From contig CALBDU010000045.1 of the NCBI GenBank assembly GCA_937927335.1, positions 1-55,275 of the forward strand: 55,275 bases of DNA, written 5' to 3'. Origin of the DNA: an uncultured Clostridium sp. GTDB lineage: Bacteria > Bacillota > Clostridia > Clostridiales > Clostridiaceae. The notes under the pieces are model-generated. The model was given only the letters and a program-made list of their open reading frames with translations, made no database searches and was not told the origin of the DNA. Position numbers and translations under genes: made by a program. This document shows positions 34,934 to 43,458 of the stretch, piece by piece; position 1 is the stretch's first letter; each line of letters opens with the position of its first letter.

Positions 34934-36065
34934 AATTCTGTTTTTCCTCCGATAAAATAATTTCCTCAAGTGTTTTTCCTGTTAATAGTTCAACATTTTC
35001 TGCCATGCTTATGGCATGTTCATATCTGGTTTTTATTTTTTCTTCCGCCATTTTATAATTATTTAATACCTTTTCAAATCTTTCCCCAAGGCCCACCAGC
35101 TTATGTTCCTGTACCAGCTTATCTGAAAGATACAGCACTTCCTTTTCATTGAGTCCATCCATTTCCAGCGTTGTGGCAGAAAGATCCATATGCTCCCATA
35201 CTATATCTCCCAGCTTTTCATAGCCTAGCTCAGATAAAAATTCCTTTGCCTTAAGGGGATGATTAGCTTCCTGCCTTTTTATATCATGAAGAAGAGCTGC
35301 AGCATAAAGCATATTCAAATCCAAATCCCATCCTGCTTCAGTTATGGCCCTTCCAATTTTCAGCGCTGTGTCTGCCACTGCTTTCATGTGGATTACAATA
35401 TTATCAGGAACGCCGCATCTTTTTATTATTTCCATGCATTCACTTTCATTTGGAATATATGACTTGCTATGGTATTCCAAAAGTTTTCTGTACTGTTCCT
35501 TAGTATCCATTTCATATAAAATTCCCTGGTCAAGAGCATGGAATTTACAGCTGGACCATTCTGGGGAATTTATAATTTCATGAAGCCCTCCGGCAGGTGC
35601 TGAATTCAAAATTGTGCTGATGCATTCCTTTGACAGCACCGGCGGATGACCAATAAAATTATTAAAGAAGGGGCATATAATATGGTAGTTGTTATCTATA
35701 AAAAATTCACTTATTTCCTTAATTGTATGTGCCTTTATAAGGGGTATGTCCACAGGCATTATCATAAAACCTTCAGAAGCTGGTGATATAGACTTTACTC
35801 CCTTTTGAACAGAAGAATACATTCCGTTAATAAAATTTTCATTTACAACAATGTTAACTCCAGTATCTATTATTTCAGCTGCTATTTCTTCACTTTTATA
35901 TCCCAGCACCACTATAATATCCTCAATTCCCGCCTTTATGGTTTCATCAATAAGATGTGTTATTGCCTTCTTTCCACCTATATCCAGGAGAGCCTTCAGC
36001 TCCCCCATCCTTGAAGAAAAGCCGGCAGCAAGTATTACTGCAGATATTCTATTATTCCTGCTCAT
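34926..36065 (-). CDS. MocA-like molybdopterin nucleotidyltransferase fused to an HD domain (DVU_1551-like)
   Basis: The N-terminal 190 residues form a MobA/MocA-type nucleotidyltransferase: ILAAGFSSRMGELKALLDIGGK, then VPDIPLI-like MPVDIPLI and FIGHPPVLSKE. MocA attaches CMP to molybdopterin to make the MCD cofactor used by MOP-type hydroxylases. The C-terminal half is an HD hydrolase domain (about 205-330, AAALLHDIKRQEANHP). Its ATG overlaps the xdhC stop as ATGA. The fusion is known in the Desulfovibrio DVU_1551-type locus as I recall it. The HD partner's substrate is unknown. Confidence 0.88.
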   Translation of the reverse strand: MSRNNRISAVILAAGFSSRMGELKALLDIGGKKAITHLIDETIKAGIEDIIVVLGYKSEEIAAEIIDTGVNIVVNENFINGMYSSVQKGVKSISPASEGFMIMPVDIPLIKAHTIKEISEFFIDNNYHIICPFFNNFIGHPPVLSKECISTILNSAPAGGLHEIINSPEWSSCKFHALDQGILYEMDTKEQYRKLLEYHSKSYIPNESECMEIIKRCGVPDNIVIHMKAVADTALKIGRAITEAGWDLDLNMLYAAALLHDIKRQEANHPLKAKEFLSELGYEKLGDIVWEHMDLSATTLEMDGLNEKEVLYLSDKLVQEHKLVGLGERFEKVLNNYKMAEEKIKTRYEHAISMAENVELLTGKTLEEIILSEEKQNCG

Positions 36066-37069
36066 TTTTCTCTTCTCACTTTCACCAGTTCTGCAGCAAT
36101 GCTAACTGTAATTTCCTCCGGTGTTTTCCCATTTATATTAATTCCAATGGGAGAATGAACCTTTTCAAGCTCTCCGGGTAGAAATCCCAAGCCTAAAAGC
36201 TCACTATATGCTGCATCTCTTTTTTTTCTGCTGCCAATCATTCCTACATATTTTGCCTCTGATCTTATCACCTGGGACAGCACTTCCGTATCATCTCTAT
36301 GCCCCCTGGTCACAATAATTATATAGCTGTTTTCATCAATATTTATAAATCTTCCCAAGCTGCCAAAGGACTTAAGCACTATAATATTATCCGCCTCAGG
36401 AAACCTTTTACGGTTGGCAAATTCTTCTCTGGTATCAAGTATTATAGTATTAAAATCCAGCATTCCTGTTATTTGAGACAGTCTCTGAGCTATATAGCCC
36501 GCACCGAAAATATATGCATTTTCCCTGTTGAATATGGGAACTGCCACTATAATGTCCTGATCTTCTCTTATTATGGAAAACTGGAGCCTTGAAAATCCAT
36601 TTCCCAAAAGCTTATCCCTAAAACCAGCATCAAGCTTGTAGTAATCATTTTCAAATACCAGTTCCCTTTTTATCTGATATCCATTGAACACCTTATGAAG
36701 GCGGGTAACCATGAGGAAGCTCATATTATTATGGATAAAATTGTTAATTCCGTTAAAAAATCTTACAGTTTCTCCATCCTCTGCACCTATATATTCCAGC
36801 ATGACCTCTGTGGCAAAGCCCATAGGCATTCCTGAATCCAAAACAGTTACCAGTGGCTCTCCGGTGTCAAACACCCTTTTTGTAAGCCGCACTGCCATTG
36901 CTTCCATTAATCCTCCTCCAATGCTGCCGATTATTGAATAATCATCCGTAACCAGCATCTGGGTACCAAAGCTGTTCAGTGTATCCTCTCTCTTGTTCAA
37001 AGCAGTCACCAGCACTACACTTGTACCATTATTGATGTACCTGCAAATTTCCTTGTATACACTTCTCAT
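36062..37069 (-). CDS. XdhC/CoxI family molybdenum hydroxylase maturation protein
   Basis: XdhC proteins bind the finished Mo cofactor, help add the terminal sulfido ligand, and insert it into xanthine dehydrogenase-type enzymes. The N-terminal XdhC_CoxI domain (VLVTALNKREDTLNSFGTQMLVT and SIGGGLMEA) and the C-terminal Rossmann domain (YIFGAGYIAQRLSQITGMLDFNTIILDTREEFANRKRFP) are both present. Start and stop codons overlap those of the neighbours by four bases (ATGA) at each end. Confidence 0.93.
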   Translation of the reverse strand: MRSVYKEICRYINNGTSVVLVTALNKREDTLNSFGTQMLVTDDYSIIGSIGGGLMEAMAVRLTKRVFDTGEPLVTVLDSGMPMGFATEVMLEYIGAEDGETVRFFNGINNFIHNNMSFLMVTRLHKVFNGYQIKRELVFENDYYKLDAGFRDKLLGNGFSRLQFSIIREDQDIIVAVPIFNRENAYIFGAGYIAQRLSQITGMLDFNTIILDTREEFANRKRFPEADNIIVLKSFGSLGRFINIDENSYIIIVTRGHRDDTEVLSQVIRSEAKYVGMIGSRKKRDAAYSELLGLGFLPGELEKVHSPIGININGKTPEEITVSIAAELVKVRREK

Positions 37070-38367
37070 AGCCTATCCTCCTGTATATATTCAATTTTTC
37101 TCTTCACCATGCCTGTGGAACAAGCCATGTAATCAATAAACTCAAGAGGAAGTATATTTAAAAGCCCCAATTCAGAGGCATTACTTATAGTTTTATTATC
37201 CATTATATTTGCTAACACCTGTTCTGTACTTACAAATTCAGGTGTAACCTTAAGGAGGATTTTTATAGAATAAACTCCATTTTCTACAGAAACCTTTAAG
37301 CCGTAATTCACTACACCCCGAGTCTTGAAAATTTCTTCATCAAAATCAGTGATTCCTATGGAAATACCGGGAGACGGAAAGATGAAATCTTCAATCCTTC
37401 CCCTGATTTTATCCAGCCTTTTTAAACCTGATCCACACTTACAGGGCGCGCTAAGCATTCTGGACAAATCCCCCGTGCGATATCGCACAAGAGGCATTCC
37501 CTTTCTATTAAGTGTGGTGAATACAACTTCTCCATATTGGCCATCGGGCAGCACCTCTTTGGAAACCGGATCCACCACCTCAAAATAGAGATCTGAATCC
37601 CTAAGATGATATCCGTTAAAGGCAGAACATTCCACACCTCCTCCAAAGCCCATCTCCGTCATGCCGTAATGGGAATAAACAATACAATTAAAATTATTTT
37701 CAATATTTAAAACCACGGAATCCGGCACATAATCTGCACTAAGCAGCACCTTTTCCACCCCTTTGATTCCAAGACGATTGGTTTCATAGGACAAATCCAG
37801 CACCTGCACAGGTATGCCTACCACACAATTAATGTTATGCTTTTTAATATCTTGAAGACACTTGTCCAGATCTATCAGCACACCGTGAAGGATTCCGATT
37901 ACCCCCATACGCCTCAGGGCTTCCCTTAGAAGATAACCTACACTGCCAAACTTTTCTCCAGGAAGCATAATTAAAACTCTGTCTCCCCTGTTAACCAGCG
38001 TCATCATGCCATGCATGAAAAATTCCACGGTATGTTCCAGATCTTCCTCAGTAAAATAAAGCCTTTTGGGTTTTCCAGTGGTACCTGAGGTATCCAGTGT
38101 AATTACCCTGCTAATTTCACTTTGTGATACACAAAGGAAGCTTAGCGGATTTTCTCTTATATCTGCAGCTGATGTCATGGGAACATTGGTAAAATCCTTT
38201 AAATCTTTAATATCAGCAGGCTTATATTCTAAAAGGAGCTTCTTATAAAAGGAGCTGTTTTCCTTCACATACTCCATGGTAGCTTTAATACTTTTCAGCC
38301 TGTATTCATTTAAGGTATCCTTACCTGCTTTTTCCCTGACCCAGGAATGAAGCGGTGTAATATCCAT
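37066..38367 (-). CDS. AMP-dependent ligase, phenylacetate-CoA ligase-like (DVU_1553-like)
   Basis: The protein is an ANL-superfamily adenylate-forming enzyme of 433 aa. The phosphate loop LDTSGTTGKPKRLYFT is at about residue 90, with SHYGMTEMGFGGG and VRYRTGDLSRM in the core and a small C-terminal domain. A CKCGSG pair precedes the hinge. Its substrate is unknown. Proteins of this kind accompany MOP-type hydroxylases in the DVU_1553-type locus, so it may activate a carboxylate for cofactor or substrate chemistry. AGGAGG is seven bases before the ATG, and the gene starts one base after the radical SAM stop. Confidence 0.88.
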   Translation of the reverse strand: MDITPLHSWVREKAGKDTLNEYRLKSIKATMEYVKENSSFYKKLLLEYKPADIKDLKDFTNVPMTSAADIRENPLSFLCVSQSEISRVITLDTSGTTGKPKRLYFTEEDLEHTVEFFMHGMMTLVNRGDRVLIMLPGEKFGSVGYLLREALRRMGVIGILHGVLIDLDKCLQDIKKHNINCVVGIPVQVLDLSYETNRLGIKGVEKVLLSADYVPDSVVLNIENNFNCIVYSHYGMTEMGFGGGVECSAFNGYHLRDSDLYFEVVDPVSKEVLPDGQYGEVVFTTLNRKGMPLVRYRTGDLSRMLSAPCKCGSGLKRLDKIRGRIEDFIFPSPGISIGITDFDEEIFKTRGVVNYGLKVSVENGVYSIKILLKVTPEFVSTEQVLANIMDNKTISNASELGLLNILPLEFIDYMACSTGMVKRKIEYIQEDRL

Positions 38368-38368
38368 G

Positions 38369-39712
38369 CTATCGCCTCCTGTAAAGATAATTTGAGTTTA
38401 CATCAGTGATATTGTACAGGCAGAAGGGTATAAGGTTTCCATCCTCGTTCAGCACATGAATGCAGCATTGTTTTACCCTTTCCAGGTCCACGTTCCATGC
38501 ATCCTGAAAGGCCATGCCTGATATACTAAAGGATCTGCTGTTGATTCTACTCAAAATTTTATCAAAGCTTAGAGATATCCTGTCCTGTTTTGCATCCTCC
38601 AGTTTGATCTCCCTGGAGCTCCAGAATTTTTTAACAAACTGCCTGGATTTGTCTGCACCAGCCTCGGCTTTGATGGTCTCACCTCCGCAGCAGTTTTTCT
38701 TTACCATAGGCTGCAGCATTCCCTGATCATAAATGAAATTACCATGGAAGGAGCATAGGGAATGCTCGCAGCAAGGAGGAGCAAAGTATTCCTTTTTTAA
38801 CATGCCTTTAGTTTGGACTTCCATGCTGTCAATAATTTCAGGCAGAGTTATCCTTCTGTAGTTCCTCATGTCCTCGGGGTATCTTCCAAAGCAGCTCAAA
38901 GGCTGAAAATGCACCCCTCTTACAATGTCAATGTTTTCAAGGGCGAATTTTATTATACTGCCTGTATCCTTTAGATTGTCCTCCCAGATTACTGGCACCA
39001 GCACAATCCCCAAGCCATATTTTTTACAATTATCCACTGCCTTTTTCTTAATATCAAACAGTTCTCTTCCTCTTGATTTTTTATTGATTTCATCATCCAC
39101 GCTGTCAAACTGAAGGAAAATGGAATTCAAGCCGGCAGCCTTCAGTTTTCCTGCATAGCCTTCCTCCAGGGCAATTCTCAGGCCGTTTGTATTAAGCTGT
39201 ATAAATTCAAAGCCGTAATCTCTGCCCATTCTTATGATTTCCGGCAAATCTTCTCTTACTGTGGGTTCTCCTCCTGATATCTGCACATTATAGGGTCCTC
39301 CCTGACTCAGTATCCTTTCATAATAAAACCTTATCTTTTCAAGTCCGGGGTCCCGGATAGCCGAGCCGGAATCTGCAAAGCAGATATTACAGTTCATATT
39401 GCATCTTTTTGTAACCTCTATAAGTACTGTACAGGTATGCTGCTTGTGCTCCTCACAAAGGCCGCAGTCAAAAGGACAGCCTTTATCCTTTTTCATGGAA
39501 TAACGTTTAGGTGTAGATGGTATTTTGTCAATCCTCCATTCTTCTATATCAGGACTGCCCTTCCATATTAAGGTGCTGAAATCCCCATGTTCTTCGCAGT
39601 GCTTAACCAGATATACGCTGTCCCCGGTTTTAACAGCTGCAGCATCAATTTTTTTCATGCAATAGGGGCATAGGCTTTCTGTCTCATAAAGTATTCTAGA
39701 ATTCTTCTCCAT
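38369..39712 (-). CDS. Radical SAM protein of the Mo-hydroxylase locus (TrsS-like, Cys form)
   Basis: The radical SAM cluster motif CNMNCNIC follows a second CxxxCxxC (CPFDCGLC), as in the TrsS family I recall. The N-terminus has a zinc-ribbon-like LCPYCMKK...KHCEEHGDF. A Cys-rich region (PPCCEHSLC and KKNCCGGE) and a C-terminal CC pair follow. TrsS-type proteins are often selenoproteins; this copy uses only Cys and reads through without UGA. The ATG at 39712 overlaps the upstream gene's stop by 17 nt and is preferred to two earlier ATGs. Probable role: radical-based modification in the Mo-hydroxylase maturation pathway. Confidence 0.88.
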   Translation of the reverse strand: MEKNSRILYETESLCPYCMKKIDAAAVKTGDSVYLVKHCEEHGDFSTLIWKGSPDIEEWRIDKIPSTPKRYSMKKDKGCPFDCGLCEEHKQHTCTVLIEVTKRCNMNCNICFADSGSAIRDPGLEKIRFYYERILSQGGPYNVQISGGEPTVREDLPEIIRMGRDYGFEFIQLNTNGLRIALEEGYAGKLKAAGLNSIFLQFDSVDDEINKKSRGRELFDIKKKAVDNCKKYGLGIVLVPVIWEDNLKDTGSIIKFALENIDIVRGVHFQPLSCFGRYPEDMRNYRRITLPEIIDSMEVQTKGMLKKEYFAPPCCEHSLCSFHGNFIYDQGMLQPMVKKNCCGGETIKAEAGADKSRQFVKKFWSSREIKLEDAKQDRISLSFDKILSRINSRSFSISGMAFQDAWNVDLERVKQCCIHVLNEDGNLIPFCLYNITDVNSNYLYRRR

Positions 39713-40154
39713 TTTCTCTTGCTCCCAATTCATAATCATAATCACTTAAAATATCTCTTACCTTATCATATACCTGCAATATCATTTCACCACATTTAAC
39801 AGGATATACCTCCCCCTGATCGGTAAATATGTCAACCTTTACAAGATCGTCACATTGGATGCTTTTGTACTCATTCTTAAACCACTCTGTGATTTCCTCT
39901 GCCATAACCTTAAGATATTGGCTTCTCTCATCCTGAACCATGCCCTTTCCGGCATAAAGTCCCAAGGTCATAATGGCACCGGAAAGAACCCCGCAGGTAC
40001 CCCTGCACTGCATTCCTACACACATGCCGTTAGCTGCCCTGATCAAATCATAATTTTTCCTTTCTTCCTCTTCGAGCACCAATAAAAGAAAAATCTGTGA
40101 GCAGCAGTAGCCCTGGGATGCATACTTATATATATCAAAAGCCTTCATGTCCAT
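39696..40154 (-). CDS. C_GCAxxG_C_C family redox protein
   Basis: This is a small Cys-rich protein of the C_GCAxxG_C_C family, a putative redox-active or metal-binding domain. Conserved Cys occur in GYCCSQIFLL, CVGMQCRGTCGVLSGAIMTLGLYAG and KCGEMI. GGGGG lies eight bases before the ATG, inside the 20-nt overlap with the end of the methyltransferase gene. Similar proteins (DVU_1555-like) occur in Mo-hydroxylase loci. The precise role is unknown. Confidence 0.87.
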   Translation of the reverse strand: MDMKAFDIYKYASQGYCCSQIFLLLVLEEEERKNYDLIRAANGMCVGMQCRGTCGVLSGAIMTLGLYAGKGMVQDERSQYLKVMAEEITEWFKNEYKSIQCDDLVKVDIFTDQGEVYPVKCGEMILQVYDKVRDILSDYDYELGARENGEEF

Positions 40155-40896
40155 AAAATAACCCCCTTAAATCTTTTTTACATACAATTAGAAAGTATCC
40201 TGGTTTACACCTTGATAAAATCTCCTTAAACTGGTCCATATCCTCTCCACAGCCTGCTACTGTTTTCCAAAACAATGCCATGGATCCGAATTTAAAAATC
40301 AGATTAACGGTAAGCTGTTTTAAACAGTCTGTATGATCCTCACTATGTTGTATATAAAATCCCTGATTAAAAAGCCATTTGTGAAGCTTTTGAAGGTCCA
40401 GCATGCCCCTTAGACAGCTCTTCATTTTAAACTGGTTAAGCTCCTCCAGATGTTCTGAATTTCTTGCATAAACATCTGTTATCACAAGACTTCCTCCAAA
40501 CTTCAGCACTCTGTGGCTTTCACAGATAACCTTTTCCAGATCATCCATCAGGGACATGGTACACTCGGCAAATACTGCATCCATGGAACAATCATCTGCA
40601 GGTATTGATTCCCCTGTACCCTTTAAAATACATATGCCTGGATATTTTTTCCCTGCCTCATTTATAAGTATCTCTGAGGGCTCAACCCCTTTTCCATCAA
40701 CACTGTAGTTTTTATTCAGATAATTTACGGTATCTCCCATGCCTGAACCGATATCAAGGACCTTATCTCCCGGCTTAAGACTGATAAGCTGTGCTGCCCT
40801 TTCAGTTAATTTAAAGCCCCCCGGCCTTAAGGTTTCCCCCAGAGACTCCCTTAGAACTTCATTTTCATATAGGTTTGCACATGTACAATTCTGCAT
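40135..40896 (-). CDS. SAM-dependent methyltransferase (TrsM / DVU_1556-like)
   Basis: This is a class I methyltransferase with motif I VLDIGSGMGDT, acidic motif II and FGGSLVITDVYAR. The N-terminus starts MQNCTCANLYENEVL, with two Cys that may contact a metal. ATG 40896 follows AGGTG and is eight nt after the stop of the small redox gene; a longer form from 40929 would overlap that gene by 26 nt. It resembles arsenite and corrinoid-related methyltransferases in its Cys-rich start, but its substrate is unknown; context says Mo-hydroxylase maturation. Confidence 0.88.
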   Translation of the reverse strand: MQNCTCANLYENEVLRESLGETLRPGGFKLTERAAQLISLKPGDKVLDIGSGMGDTVNYLNKNYSVDGKGVEPSEILINEAGKKYPGICILKGTGESIPADDCSMDAVFAECTMSLMDDLEKVICESHRVLKFGGSLVITDVYARNSEHLEELNQFKMKSCLRGMLDLQKLHKWLFNQGFYIQHSEDHTDCLKQLTVNLIFKFGSMALFWKTVAGCGEDMDQFKEILSRCKPGYFLIVCKKDLRGLFYGHEGF

Positions 40897-40903
40897 AATA
40901 CAC

Positions 40904-41113
40904 CTACTTATCCTCCAGAGATTTTTCAACCTCCAGCATTTTTCCAGTGGCCAAGTCTTCAGTTACCAGCACCATGCCGCATTTAGGACATTTTAACAGC
41001 TCCACCTCAAAGTTTCCTTCCAGATACTTAAGGTTTACCTTGCCAAGCTTCAGTTCCTCTCCACACTTGTAACACTTCCATTTATTATTTTTATCCACAA
41101 ACTCAGATCCCAT
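40904..41113 (-). CDS. Small zinc-ribbon-like redox protein (DVU_1557-like)
   Basis: The 69-aa protein has two CxxC pairs, KWKCYKCGEEL and KCPKCGMVLV, of rubredoxin/zinc-ribbon type. Relatives in Mo-hydroxylase loci are called redox proteins and some are thought to use Sec; here both pairs are Cys. It starts three nt after the upstream stop and is followed by the methyltransferase. Likely role: electron transfer or metal binding in the maturation system. Confidence 0.8.
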   Translation of the reverse strand: MGSEFVDKNNKWKCYKCGEELKLGKVNLKYLEGNFEVELLKCPKCGMVLVTEDLATGKMLEVEKSLEDK

Positions 41114-41115
41114 AT

Positions 41116-43362
41116 CTATTCCTCCTGAATTTCCATTCTATGGCTGTATGCATTGAATATGGTGAATCCTTTATCGTCTTTTACGTATTCTACCCAATAG
41201 GTCACATTTTGGTAATTTCTGCAGCTAAGCAGATGTCCGTTATCTGGATTTACAAAAACCCTTCCTGTTTCTTCAGCATGCTTAAGCACCTGATTTATAT
41301 CCTTAATCAGGATCAGGCGATCCTCCAGCTTTTCAGTTACCGTATCTGTGAGGTTCAGTACAAAAGCTGTTTCATTTTCTATTTTCATATCTTCACCCCA
41401 AATCTCCTTCAGCATTTTATTTTTCAGCATTTTCCTGTTCTGCTGTCTTTCAGAAATAGTGGGCGGCTTCTTAAGCTCAGTATTTAAGCCAGATTTCCCA
41501 TATATATAGTCAAATATGTGAAGCACTTTTTTTCCTTGGGACATGAACAGGTCTCTACACATAAAACAGTAGGCTCCATAGTCCAGCTCAGATTCGGCAA
41601 CTCTCTCCCTGATCATGTCTTTAGCCATAGACTTGTCAGCATAAAGAGTTAATCCTCCATAGCCGCAGCACTTTGTCCTGTTTTTTGAAAACTCCAGTTC
41701 CTCAATTGTGATTCCAAGCTTTTTGATAACATTTCTTGCACTTTCCTGAAGTCTGTCATGATGTCTTGAAGTACAGGCATCCTGCAGGGCGATTTTTTTG
41801 CCCTGGTAATCCGGGGTACCCTCCGGCAGCCCATACTTTTCATATATCTCCCATACAGATATCACTTCATATTCTGGTAAATTCCTTTTAAAAATGTCGT
41901 AGCAGGTAGAACATTCAGCAACTATTATGGGTGACCCCATATTTTGAAGCTCCTTCTTTATATTTTCCAAATTTATATTGAACAATTCCTTCCTTCCTGC
42001 CCAATCCGCAGGTGCTCCGCAGCACCCAAACATCAGCCCCACACCCCCATCCAGGTTGCTTTTTAGATAATCATAGGCCTTTGCTGTGTAGTCAGGCTCT
42101 GAAGCAGCCATCTGGCATCCCGGGAAGAAAACAAAACTGCTTTTTTCAAATCCAGGCTGATTTTTAACCAATCTGAATGCATCACTGTTGTTATACTCCA
42201 TATCCTTTAGAGCAAAATCATGAGCAGAAGGAGGCATTATCCCCCTATCAACCATGCTCTCTCTACTTTCCTTCACCATGGCCTTCAGGTTCATGGCTGA
42301 TGGACAAAATTCAGAGCATAAGCCGCACAAAGTGCAGGAGTTTATCATTATATTTGCAAAATGATTTCCAAGCACCAGTCTTTCATTATGGTTAATTTGT
42401 CTAAGATATTTCTTAATGGTCATTTTATATCTTCGTAAATGAACACATACTTTGCTGCATTCATTACACTGGCAGTCAATGCACCTGGCTGCTTCCTCCA
42501 CAGCCTGGCTGCTACTGTAAACAAGGTCCTTTTCAGAGCTTGGCACCACAGGCTTAAAATTTACCTTTTCGGTATTCACCACCAGCTTTGTTTCATAAGA
42601 ACCCTCTGTTTCCCTTAAGGCAGTCAATGAAATCCCCTTAAGGAATCTTTCTATAGTAATCCCGCCGCTTCTTCCTGAAGCTGCAGACTGTATTATGGAA
42701 TATCCATTTTTATAAGGAATATTGCCCTTGTGGAATACATTTTCACTGGCTGCATGACAATTTTCACCATGAGCCACAAATACTGCCTTATATTCGTTTC
42801 TTATGCTGCATAGCATAAGGTCATCCACATATATTCCAGCGTGAATCTTATTTACATTACCTTTAATAAAATCTAGTTCATCCTTTAATGCATCCTCAGG
42901 CAGCAGATTTTTATCTATACTTCTTAAACGTCCCCCTATTTCATTGTCTTTCTCAAAAAGCTCCACCTGGTAGCCCTTTTTTAAAAGCTCCAGCACTGCG
43001 TTAAGGCCGCTGACCCCCGCTCCTATTACAGCTACTATTTCTCCTGATTTGCTAAAGGCGGCTTCCTTTCTTTTGGCATTTACTGAATATATTACAGTTC
43101 TCTCCAATAAAGCTACATTTACCGCTCCCCCAAAATCCTTCCTGAGGCAAACAGTTTCACAGGGATGGTCGCAGATTCTGCACAATATATTAGGCATAGG
43201 CACCTTTTTCTCCAGCTGCTTCCATGCTTTTTCAAAGTTACCTTTTTTTATTTCACCTGCAAAGGTTTTTACATCCATATGAAATGGACACATGGCACTG
43301 CAGGCAGGAGCATGTTCTGCAATACAAAGGGCCTCCATCTTTAAAATTTTCTCACTATCCAT
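41116..43362 (-). CDS. FAD- and Fe-S-dependent oxidoreductase with CCG (HdrB-like) domains, locus-specific
   Basis: Domains in order: an N-terminal GltD-like Fe-S segment (CSAMCPFH...CRICDHPCETVC); a FAD-binding GAGVSGLNAV with a shortened nucleotide-binding half and no second GxGxxA; a four-Cys pair of 4Fe-4S motifs (CIDCQCNEC and CTLCGLCSEFC); two CCG domains (FFPGC...FGCCGAP and QDACTSRHH...KCCGYGG); and a C-terminal 90-residue domain of unknown type. The shape suggests electron transfer through FAD to heterodisulfide-reductase-like clusters. This matches the dicluster protein found near selenoproteins in related loci, as I recall. It starts about 95 nt after the hydroxylase stop, with a stem-loop between. 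Confidence 0.85.
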   Translation of the reverse strand: MDSEKILKMEALCIAEHAPACSAMCPFHMDVKTFAGEIKKGNFEKAWKQLEKKVPMPNILCRICDHPCETVCLRKDFGGAVNVALLERTVIYSVNAKRKEAAFSKSGEIVAVIGAGVSGLNAVLELLKKGYQVELFEKDNEIGGRLRSIDKNLLPEDALKDELDFIKGNVNKIHAGIYVDDLMLCSIRNEYKAVFVAHGENCHAASENVFHKGNIPYKNGYSIIQSAASGRSGGITIERFLKGISLTALRETEGSYETKLVVNTEKVNFKPVVPSSEKDLVYSSSQAVEEAARCIDCQCNECSKVCVHLRRYKMTIKKYLRQINHNERLVLGNHFANIMINSCTLCGLCSEFCPSAMNLKAMVKESRESMVDRGIMPPSAHDFALKDMEYNNSDAFRLVKNQPGFEKSSFVFFPGCQMAASEPDYTAKAYDYLKSNLDGGVGLMFGCCGAPADWAGRKELFNINLENIKKELQNMGSPIIVAECSTCYDIFKRNLPEYEVISVWEIYEKYGLPEGTPDYQGKKIALQDACTSRHHDRLQESARNVIKKLGITIEELEFSKNRTKCCGYGGLTLYADKSMAKDMIRERVAESELDYGAYCFMCRDLFMSQGKKVLHIFDYIYGKSGLNTELKKPPTISERQQNRKMLKNKMLKEIWGEDMKIENETAFVLNLTDTVTEKLEDRLILIKDINQVLKHAEETGRVFVNPDNGHLLSCRNYQNVTYWVEYVKDDKGFTIFNAYSHRMEIQEE

Positions 43363-43394
43363 ATAAAATTCCCCCCAGGGTTAAATAGAGTTTT

Positions 43395-43433
43395 AGGCAA
43401 CACCCTCATACAAGAGTATGAGGGTTGCTGCCT
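43395..43433 (-). other. Large intercistronic stem-loop between the hydroxylase and the FAD protein gene
   Basis: An imperfect stem of about 17 bp (core CCCTCATAC/GTATGAGGG, loop of four) lies after the hydroxylase stop. It lacks a T-tract on the minus strand (TAAAACTC follows), so it looks more like an mRNA stabilising or processing element, or a leaky terminator, than a full stop. Confidence 0.55.
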
Positions 43434-43458
43434 GATAATATTTTAGAAGGGTATTAAA

